Assembly (NCBI GenBank): GCA_945827525.1
Contig: CALZPA010000007.1
Coordinates: 1-34,630 of the forward strand
Direction: 5' to 3'
Source of the DNA: an uncultured Lentisphaeria bacterium
GTDB lineage: Bacteria; Verrucomicrobiota; Lentisphaeria; Oligosphaerales; Oligosphaeraceae
DNA length: 34,630 bases
In this document: positions 1 to 7,800 of the stretch, in pieces
Numbering within the stretch: the first letter of the stretch is position 1
How the letters are laid out: each line of letters opens with the position of its first letter
Position numbers and translations under genes: made by a program
The notes under the pieces: generated by a model
The model's database searches: none
What the model saw: only the letters and a program-made list of their open reading frames with translations
What the model was told of the DNA's origin: nothing

Positions 1-245
1 CCGGTGTCCCCCGCGTTCCGCGGGGCGTGGGGGGCGGCGTCATCCGGGGGGATGAGGAGTTAGAATATAGTTTAGTTTTTGCTTTAATTCAAGGGGGAGG
101 GCGTGTGTGCGGGGGAGGGCGGTTGCCGCATGGAAAATCTCGCAAGTGGTGCTAGGTTATGCGGGAGAGGACAGGGGGGCGTCGGACAGGCTCCGGCGTC
201 TCGACGCGAGGACATGGCACGGAAGCAATGGAGGCATAGGAAGAC
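1..245 (+). promoter_or_regulatory. Upstream region of the tandem hydrolase operon
   Basis: No gene is supported here. A perfect 7-bp stem (9-15 with 19-25, 3-nt loop) lies at the window edge. It lacks a T-tract, so it may be only a remnant of an upstream 3' end. An AT-rich island at 61-90 holds a TATAGT (66-71) that could be a -10 element; the same hexamer occurs in two other intergenic islands of the window (4708 and 20978). No convincing -35 lies 16-18 bases upstream of it. A purine-rich GGAGG (230-234) and AGGAAG (238-243) precede the ATG at 246. The promoter assignment is an inference. Confidence 0.3.
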
Positions 246-2423
246 ATGATGGTTCGAGGCAGTCAGGCATGGATGATGGTGGGGCTGGCGCTGGCCGGCG
301 GCCTGGTCGGGAGTCCGGTGGAGGCGCAGGCGCAGGCGGCGCCTGCGTCTGAGGTGCAGGCTCAGGTGGCGGAGCAGACGCTGTTTGCGCCTGGGATGGC
401 TCTGGGCGAGGGTCGTCTGGAGCTGCGCTTCGCGGAGGCGCGGGTGACGGAGCGCGGGACGCTGCGCATCCGGCTGAAGCCGGGGACCGAGTGGCCGGAG
501 GTGTGTCTGCGCGCGCCGGACGGCAAGTGGGATGTCTCGCGGTTCGGCTATCTGAACATGCGTGTGTCCAACGTGGGGCCGGCGGCGGCGGGCATGGGCT
601 GGCGCATCGACAACAAGGGCGCGGACGGCAGCCGGAACTGCCTGCAGGTCTTCGGCAATGTCGTGCCTGGGCAGAGCTACGAGTACATCGTGCCCATCGT
701 GCGCGGGACCAGCGACGGACTCAAGGTCAAGATGTTCGGCATGCGCGGGTATCCGCCCGAGATCGGCGGCGGCATGGGCGGCGGACGCAGCATCGACCCG
801 TCGCGCGTCCTGTGCGTGCGGATGTTCGGCCACAATCTGACGGAGCCCATCGAGATGGAGATCGAGCGCATCTGGGCGTCCGGCACGCCGGGGAAGCAGG
901 CCGAGTTCAGGCAGGTCGACCCGGACAGGTTCTTCCCGTGCATCGACACGTTCGGGCAGTTCATCCACCGCGAGTGGCCGGGCAAGGTCCACAGCCTGGA
1001 CGAGCTGCGCGGGCGCATCGCCGAGGAGGAGCGCGACCTGGCGGCGCATCCGGGGCCGCAGGGCTGGAACCGCTGGGGCGGCTGGGCCGACGGCCCGCAG
1101 CTCAAGGCCACCGGCTTCTTCCGCGTCGAGAAGTACCAGGGCAAGTGGTGGCTCGTCGACCCCGACGGACGGCTCTTCATCAGCCATGGCGCCGACTGCG
1201 TCACCTACGGCAACTCGACCCCCATCGACGACCGGGAGCACTGGTTTCAGGACTTCCCCGGGAACGACGAGGCGTTCAAGTCGTGCTGGGGCACGCAGGG
1301 GCACGTCGTCAACGGGTACTACCAGGGCAAGAGGCCGCGCACGTTCGACATCTCACAGGCCAACGTCAGGCGCAAGTACGGCGAGGACTGGTTCGCGCGC
1401 TTCAGCGACGTCACGCATCGCCGGCTGCGCTCGTGGGGCATGAACACTATCGCCAACTGGTCGAACGAGCGCATCTACCTGCAGCGGCGCACGCCGTACT
1501 TCGCCTGCCTGGGCACGTCCGGACGGCGGCTGGAGGGTAGCAGGGGCTACTGGGGCAAGTTCGTCGACGTGTTTGCGCCGGAGTTCGCGGAGAGCATCCG
1601 GAAGAGCATCCGGGGGCAGGTCGGCAAGAGCGCGAACGACCCCTGGTGCATCGGCTACTTCGTGGACAACGAGATGTCGTGGGGCGGCGAGCTGGATTTG
1701 GCGAAGGCGGCGCTGATGTCCCCGGCGGAGCAGCCGGCCAAGTGCGTCTTCGTGGATGACCTGAAGGCCAAGTACGGCGATGACATCGCGAAGCTGAACG
1801 CGGCCTGGGGGACGGCGCACGCCTCCTGGGACGCGCTGGTGGCCTCACGGGAGGAGCCGCCGGCGGCGGCGCGCCAGGATCTCCTCGACTTCACCCGCAA
1901 GACGGCGCGGCAGTACTTCCGGACAGTCCGCGACGCCATCCGCGAGGTCGCGCCGAACCAGCTCTACGCGGGCTGCCGCTTCGCCTGGTCCAACCGCGTC
2001 GCCACCGAGACCGCCGCCGAATTCTGCGACATCGTCAGCTACAACCTCTACCGCCGCGACGTCTCCGCGTTCCGCTGCACCAGCGGCAAGGATGTGCCGG
2101 TCATCATCGGCGAGTTCCACTTCGGCGCGCTCGACCGCGGCATGTTCCACACGGGCCTCGTCTCGACGCCCAGCCAGGAGGCCCGCGCCCAGGCCTACTA
2201 CACCTATGTCGCCGGGATGCTGCGCAACCCGCAGCTCGTCGGCTGCCACTGGTTCAAGTACATGGACGAGCCCTGCACCGGACGCGGGCTCGACGGCGAG
2301 AACTACCAGATTGGCTTCCTCGACATCGCCGACACCCCCTACCAGGAGACCGTCGACAAGTGCCGCGAGGTCGGGTACCAGATGTACCGGCTGCGGCTGG
2401 AGGCCAGCCCCGAGCAGAAATGA
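246..2423 (+). CDS. Secreted GH50/agarase-like clan GH-A glycoside hydrolase, copy 1
   Basis: The 725-residue protein starts with a hydrophobic signal segment (about residues 1-28, ending near VEAQA), so it is probably exported. Residues about 45-220 look like a beta-sandwich carbohydrate-binding module. From about 228 comes a catalytic (beta/alpha)8 domain with the agarase-like segment FFRVEKYQGKWWLVDPDG. Likely catalytic residues are the acid/base E476 in FVDNEMSWG and the nucleophile E623 in IIGEFHFG, matching the usual clan GH-A arrangement. The family would cleave beta-linked galactose or agar-like polymers, but the actual substrate cannot be read from the sequence. ATG 246 is followed by a second ATG at 249, and either could start the protein. 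It is the first gene of a two-gene operon; copy 2 begins 30 bases after its stop. Alternative assignment: a GH42- or GH5-like member of the same clan. Confidence 0.82.
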   Translation: MMVRGSQAWMMVGLALAGGLVGSPVEAQAQAAPASEVQAQVAEQTLFAPGMALGEGRLELRFAEARVTERGTLRIRLKPGTEWPEVCLRAPDGKWDVSRFGYLNMRVSNVGPAAAGMGWRIDNKGADGSRNCLQVFGNVVPGQSYEYIVPIVRGTSDGLKVKMFGMRGYPPEIGGGMGGGRSIDPSRVLCVRMFGHNLTEPIEMEIERIWASGTPGKQAEFRQVDPDRFFPCIDTFGQFIHREWPGKVHSLDELRGRIAEEERDLAAHPGPQGWNRWGGWADGPQLKATGFFRVEKYQGKWWLVDPDGRLFISHGADCVTYGNSTPIDDREHWFQDFPGNDEAFKSCWGTQGHVVNGYYQGKRPRTFDISQANVRRKYGEDWFARFSDVTHRRLRSWGMNTIANWSNERIYLQRRTPYFACLGTSGRRLEGSRGYWGKFVDVFAPEFAESIRKSIRGQVGKSANDPWCIGYFVDNEMSWGGELDLAKAALMSPAEQPAKCVFVDDLKAKYGDDIAKLNAAWGTAHASWDALVASREEPPAAARQDLLDFTRKTARQYFRTVRDAIREVAPNQLYAGCRFAWSNRVATETAAEFCDIVSYNLYRRDVSAFRCTSGKDVPVIIGEFHFGALDRGMFHTGLVSTPSQEARAQAYYTYVAGMLRNPQLVGCHWFKYMDEPCTGRGLDGENYQIGFLDIADTPYQETVDKCREVGYQMYRLRLEASPEQK
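930..1178 (+). repeat. 249-bp perfect direct repeat, unit 1 (inside hydrolase copy 1)
   Basis: This segment is identical base for base to 3075-3323 in the neighbouring gene. It encodes the junction between the N-terminal module and the catalytic barrel (from FFPCIDTFG to DPDGRLF). The flanking sequence is clearly diverged, including at silent sites. This is read directly from the sequence and suggests recent gene conversion. Confidence 0.95.
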
Positions 2424-2453
2424 GAGACAAGAGCAGAGAGGAGAATCACGGAC

Positions 2454-4559
2454 ATGCAGCTTTCACCGATGATGAGTGGCGTCATGCTGAGCATGGCGCT
2501 GAGTGCGGGCGTGGCGCTGGCCGCGCCGGAGCTGACGCTGTTTGACTTCCGGCAGCCGTTGCCGGAGGGCGTCCTGGAGACGCGCAGCGCGACGGCGACG
2601 GTGACGGAGCAGGGGCGTCTGCGGCTGACCCTGACGCCGGACCCGGGGAACCCCTGGCCGGGCATCACGCTCAAGGCGCCCGGCGGCAAGTGGGATCTAT
2701 CCAAGTATGGCTTCATCCACCTGCGCGTGTCGAATGGCCCGACGGCGGGCGCCGTCGGCTTCCGTGTGGACAACGTCGGCGCGGACGGCAACCGCAACTG
2801 CCTGCAGCAGATCCAGGACGTCGTGGCGGGCCAGAGCTACGAGTTCGCGGTGCCGCTGACGGTGGCGGGGCAGATGTCGGTGCGGATGTTCGGCATGCGC
2901 GGGTATCCGGTCGAGGTGGGCGGCTCCGCCGGCGGCCAGAGCCTCAATCCGAGGGAGGTGATCGGGGTGTTGGTGTTCACGCACCAGCTGCGCCAGCCGC
3001 TGACGTTCGAGGTCGAGCGCATCTGGGTCTCCGGGACGGCGCCGCGCCGCGAGGAGCGCTTCAACGAGCAGAACTTCTTCCCGTGCATCGACACGTTCGG
3101 GCAGTTCATCCACCGCGAGTGGCCGGGCAAGGTCCACAGCCTGGACGAGCTGCGCGGGCGCATCGCCGAGGAGGAGCGCGACCTGGCGGCGCATCCGGGG
3201 CCGCAGGGCTGGAACCGCTGGGGCGGCTGGGCCGACGGCCCGCAGCTCAAGGCCACCGGCTTCTTCCGCGTCGAGAAGTACCAGGGCAAGTGGTGGCTCG
3301 TCGACCCCGACGGACGGCTCTTCTTCAGCCACGGGCCCGACTGCGTCGGCGAGAAGAACTACACGCCCATCGACGAGCGCGAGCACTGGTTCCGGGACTT
3401 CCCCGGCCGCGACAGCGCCTACAAGGCGTTCTGGGGCAAGCAGTGGCATGTCGTCAACGGACACTATCAGGGCAAGCAGCCCCGCACGTTCGACATCTCC
3501 TCGGCCAACCTCATGCGCAAGTACGGCGACGGCTGGTTCGAGAAGTATGTGGACCGGACGCACCGCAGGCTGCGCTCCTGGGGCATGAACACCATCGCCA
3601 ACTGGTCCGACCCCGCCATCTACCTGACGCGGCGCACGCCGTACTTTGTCTGCCTGGGGACGCCCTGCCGCCCCCTGGAGGGCTCGACCGGGTACTGGGG
3701 CAAATTCAAGGATGTCTTCGACCCGTCCTTCGCGCAGGGCATCCGCGAGCAGCTCCGCGCCCAGGTCGGCAAGAGCGTCAACGACCCCTGGTGCATCGGC
3801 TACTTCGTGGACAACGAGCTGTCGTGGGGTGACGAGACGAGCCTGGCCGTCGGGGCGCTGCGCTCGCCCGCCGACCAGCGAGCCAAGCAGGAGTTCCTGC
3901 GTGACCTTCAGGCCAAGTACGGTGACATCGCGGCGCTGAACCGCGCCTGGGGCACGGCGCACGCCTCCTGGCAGGCCCTGCTCGAGTCGCGCGAGGCGCC
4001 GCCCGAGCCGGAGCGCGCGAAGGCCGACCTGCTGGCGTTCAACGCCAGGATGGCCGCCGTCTACTTCCGCACCATCCGCGACGCCATCCGCGAGGCCGCG
4101 CCGAACCAGCTCTATGCCGGCTGCCGCTTCGCCTGGGTCAACGGGCAGGTCGCCAAGGTCGCCGCGCAGTTCTGCGACATCGTCAGCTACAACCTCTACC
4201 GCACTGACGTCTCCGCGTTCCGCTGTCTCAGCGGCGCCGACGTCCCCACCATCATCGGCGAATTCCACTTCGGCGCGCTCGACCGCGGCATGTTCCACAC
4301 GGGCCTCGTCTCGACGCCCTCCCAAGAGGCCCGCGCCCAGGCCTACCGCAGCTACGTCGCCGGCGTCCTGCGCAACCCCCAGTTCGTCGGCTGCCACTGG
4401 TTCAAGTACATGGACGAGCCCTGCACCGGACGCGCCCTCGACGGCGAGAACTACCAGATCGGCTTCCTCGACATCGCCGACACCCCCTACCAGGAGACCG
4501 TCGACCAGTGTCGCGACATCGGCTACCGGCTCTATGACTACCGCCTCAACGCCAGGTGA
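2454..4559 (+). CDS. Secreted GH50/agarase-like clan GH-A glycoside hydrolase, copy 2
   Basis: This 701-residue paralogue of the preceding gene has the same architecture: signal segment (about residues 1-24, MALSAGVALAAP), a beta-sandwich module, then the (beta/alpha)8 catalytic domain. The catalytic residues correspond to E455 in FVDNELSWG and E603 in IIGEFHFG. The start at 2454 is preceded by a GAGAGGAG-type ribosome-binding sequence. The two proteins are very similar over the catalytic domain and differ more in the N-terminal module. This suggests duplication followed by change in binding or substrate preference. The gene ends 33 bases before a strong intrinsic terminator, so the operon is the two hydrolases only. 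Substrate is unknown; a beta-galactan or agar-like glycan is inferred from family resemblance. Confidence 0.82.
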   Translation: MQLSPMMSGVMLSMALSAGVALAAPELTLFDFRQPLPEGVLETRSATATVTEQGRLRLTLTPDPGNPWPGITLKAPGGKWDLSKYGFIHLRVSNGPTAGAVGFRVDNVGADGNRNCLQQIQDVVAGQSYEFAVPLTVAGQMSVRMFGMRGYPVEVGGSAGGQSLNPREVIGVLVFTHQLRQPLTFEVERIWVSGTAPRREERFNEQNFFPCIDTFGQFIHREWPGKVHSLDELRGRIAEEERDLAAHPGPQGWNRWGGWADGPQLKATGFFRVEKYQGKWWLVDPDGRLFFSHGPDCVGEKNYTPIDEREHWFRDFPGRDSAYKAFWGKQWHVVNGHYQGKQPRTFDISSANLMRKYGDGWFEKYVDRTHRRLRSWGMNTIANWSDPAIYLTRRTPYFVCLGTPCRPLEGSTGYWGKFKDVFDPSFAQGIREQLRAQVGKSVNDPWCIGYFVDNELSWGDETSLAVGALRSPADQRAKQEFLRDLQAKYGDIAALNRAWGTAHASWQALLESREAPPEPERAKADLLAFNARMAAVYFRTIRDAIREAAPNQLYAGCRFAWVNGQVAKVAAQFCDIVSYNLYRTDVSAFRCLSGADVPTIIGEFHFGALDRGMFHTGLVSTPSQEARAQAYRSYVAGVLRNPQFVGCHWFKYMDEPCTGRALDGENYQIGFLDIADTPYQETVDQCRDIGYRLYDYRLNAR
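3075..3323 (+). repeat. 249-bp perfect direct repeat, unit 2 (inside hydrolase copy 2)
   Basis: Identical to 930-1178, offset 2145 bases, in frame in both genes. Identity stops abruptly on both sides. Confidence 0.95.
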
Positions 4560-4591
4560 CGCAGCCCCCTGCGGCATCCGCTGAGGCTCTC

Positions 4592-4640
4592 GGGCCGCGC
4601 CCCCAGGAACATCGCGGGGCGCGGCCCTTATTTTATAAAT
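4592..4640 (+). terminator. Strong intrinsic terminator after the hydrolase operon
   Basis: A perfect 12-bp GC-rich stem (4592-4603 pairing with 4616-4627) with a 12-nt loop is followed directly by the T-rich tract TTATTTTATAAAT. This is a textbook Rho-independent terminator. It separates the hydrolases from the effector-like gene. Confidence 0.9.
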
Positions 4641-4847
4641 CCCCTCCGGAACAAAAGCTATTTATCTATCATCTAAAGGCATGGTCGCTGGCCATGCCCC
4701 ATGGCATTATAGTATGGGATGCGCCAGTTCGTCGCGAACGGGGCGCAGGCCCCCGGCGGCGTATCCGGCCCGTGTCGGGCGGGTCAGGACGGCCCATTGC
4801 GAACGACAAACCAAAACAACTTCATGTTCAAGAGCTAAATCACAGAG
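4628..4847 (+). promoter_or_regulatory. Promoter/leader region of the effector-like gene with inverted repeat
   Basis: The island 4628-4680 is AT-rich compared with its surroundings. A TATAGT hexamer at 4708-4713 could be a -10 box, but no good -35 is visible at standard spacing. The inverted repeat GGCATGG-N7-CCATGCC (4678-4698) sits where the -35 region would be, so it could be an operator for an activator or repressor, or an RNA hairpin if transcription starts upstream. The remaining leader (about 4720-4847) has no recognised element and no strong Shine-Dalgarno before the ATG at 4848. The promoter call is an inference. Confidence 0.35.
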
Positions 4848-7800
4848 ATGCCAAATTCACCCATTGACCAACTGCGGTTCTCGAATTTCGAGGCGATGGT
4901 GGGCACGTACAACCGTGGCCAGGTCTCGTATGACGCCGAGAGCGGCGCACTGAAGAAGATCAACCACCATTTCATCTCGCGTTCGCCTGGCCGTACGAGC
5001 GCGGAGAACTACGCCGTCCGCGAGCAGTTCCTGAAGGTCGTGACGGATCGACTGGGCGACCGGGCGACGAAGGACTATATGGCCATCATCCGCCATGACC
5101 TGGGCTTGGACCAGGACCGTGCCGACCGCCAGGCGCTGCCGCTGTCGCGGCGCACCATCCAGGCCATCGTGACGGACGTCAACCGCCGCGTCTCGACGAC
5201 GGCGAACACCATCGAGGCGGGACGCGGCGCCTCCCCACGCGACCATGCGCTGGCGACGGCGGCCGTCGGCCTGTTCGGCGGCGACGCCAGCCGCCAGTCG
5301 CTGGACACGCTGACCCATCCGAGCGACGCGAAGCGCAGCGAGCTGCGCTCGCGCCTGCAGGCCATCGTCAAGGAGGCGGTCGCCAATGGCGCGGCGCCCC
5401 TCAAGCTGTCCCGTTCCCAGCTCGACAACCTCATCAACACCAACGTCCTCACCCTCAGTGACCGCGTCTACCAGGATCTGCAGAAGATCTGCACCGGCGT
5501 CGCCAGCCTGAATGGCGGCAAGGTCGCCGACTTCAACGAGCTGGCCCGCGACACGCGGCTCCAGACGCTGCTGGCGGCCGAGCACATCCGCCGGCTGGCC
5601 GGCGGCGAGTCCGGTGAGGCCGTCGCCGAGGAGCGCCTCAACCGGCTTGTCCTGGACGCCATGTTCGGGCAGGCCGGCAAGCCCGAGCTGCTCCAGGGGT
5701 ACCAGCGCGTCATCGAGCCGTCGCTGGCCCAGTTCGCCGGCGCGAAGGAGAAGGCGGTGTGGCAGCGCCTGGATGCGCATCTGGGCACCCATCAGCTGCC
5801 GGCGGACGAGCAGACGCGCCTGGCGGACGGCGTGAACACCATCATCCGGCTGTCCGGGCTGTTCAAGGAGATGTCGGAGCTGCTGCGCCTGTCGCTGCGG
5901 GGTGGGCTGGACGGCGGCCAGGTCGAGCGTCTGACGACCATCGGCAACCAGATTCACGCGATCCTGACCCCCATGGGCCACGACGCCGAGGCCCAGGAGC
6001 ATCTGCAGAACCTCCAGCAGGCCCGTCAGCTCCTGCGGGGCACCCATCTGGACGCCGGGCTCGAGCACATTTTCCAGAGTCTGGCCGGCGGCTTCTCCTA
6101 CGAGAACACGCTTATCGAGATCGGCAACCAGACGCTCGTCCGGGACAGCTCGCGCGGCGAAGTCCCGGTCTCCAGGCTCGCCGACGAATGGAAGAAGCCT
6201 GTCGAGCAGCCGAAGCCCGGTCTCATGAGCTTCTTCAGGGACCGCTTCGGCGGACTGTTCGGCGCCAAGAGCGCGGAGCCGAGCCGTCCGAAGATGCCGA
6301 CGGCGGAGGAGATCAATGCGGTGACCGTCGATATGAGGGGCCAGACGCGCACGAACGCCTCGCTGCTGCTGGCGGAGCGGTTTGTGTCGGAGCTGGTGAG
6401 CACGGCGAAGCCGCTGTCGCAGCAGCCGGACATGCTGTCGCTGGCCCGCGAGGTGCGTGAGCTGGCACAGGCGCTGCGCGGGTTCAGCCCGAAGACCTAT
6501 CAGTTGGCTGAGGTGAGCCTGGGCGGCGAGCGTGTCGTGCTGCTGCAGCACGAGGACGGCACGCTGAACGCGGTCCTCGGGCACAAGACGCTGCCGCTGC
6601 CGTATCTGGCCTTGGAGCTGGCCGAGCAGTTGGAGCTGGACATGGCGCGCCAGCCGGAGCTGTACGGGCATGAGGGGCAGTTGGAGGCGTACCGCAACTG
6701 CCCCGTGCCGGGCGAGCGGATGCCGGCCGCCGACCGCGCGCGCTGCCGCCAGGTGTGCATCACGCTGCTGACGACCACGACCAGGCTGTCCGCCGCCGAC
6801 GTCGAGAACCTCTCCCTCCACGACCTCCACGAGCGCGTCGGCATGCTGCTCGACGGCACGCTGACCGAGGACCAGCTCGTCGCCTACCTCGGCGAGGTCG
6901 AGCTGCCGGAGCGCATCAACGGCGAGGAGGCCCTCCAGATGCTGGAGGCCCTCGGGCAGCTCGAGGCCGAGGAGGTCGACCAGATCGTCAAGATGCCGCC
7001 GCCCCCGCAGCCCGAGCCCGACGCCATGACGCCGCCGCCTAAGCAGCAGCGCCTCCAGAACTTCATTGCCGACCTCCTCTATGGCTCCGACACCTGGCGG
7101 CATGACCAGACCTACCAGAAGCCGGCCGTCCACATCAAGGAGACCATCAGCGCCTACAGCGACATCCTCGCCGAAGTCCTGCGTGACCGCTCCCTCCTGC
7201 AGCCGTTGCCGCAGGAGGCGCGCGAGGGCCTCAACGCCGCTCTGGACGAGATGCTCGAACAGCTCCTCCCGTCCGACAAGCGCGAGGCGCTCGACAGCAT
7301 GACTCCCCAGCTCCTCTCCGGCACCATCAAGGCCGTCCTCATGCTCAAGGGCGAGGACGACGAGATGCTCACCGCCATCGCCGCCAGGCTCGACGAGGTC
7401 GCCGCCAGAGCCTGCGAGACCATCCAGGAAACCATCACCGGGCAGCTCCGTGACATCCTCGGCATCGAGGAGGGAGGCGAGCCGGAGGAACCCGTCAGCC
7501 TCGACGACTGGCTGGCCCAGAACGCCACCGACCTTGACAGCAGCGGCACCGGACGCTTCCTCTCCACCGTCCTCTCCACCTACTTCACCCGGATGAAGCC
7601 CATCGACCAGCGGGCCATGCTCGCCTCGGCCATGCGCAACAACCTCAACTTCCCCGACCCCGAGTCCATCGAGGCCAAGGCGCACCTCCTCGGCAGCGCC
7701 CTCAAGGGCGCCGGCCCACTCCTCCAGAAGCTCCTCCAGGGGCTGCCCACCGACAAGATGCCCAAGGCTTTCGCCGAAGCCTTCAAGGACATGAAGAGCA

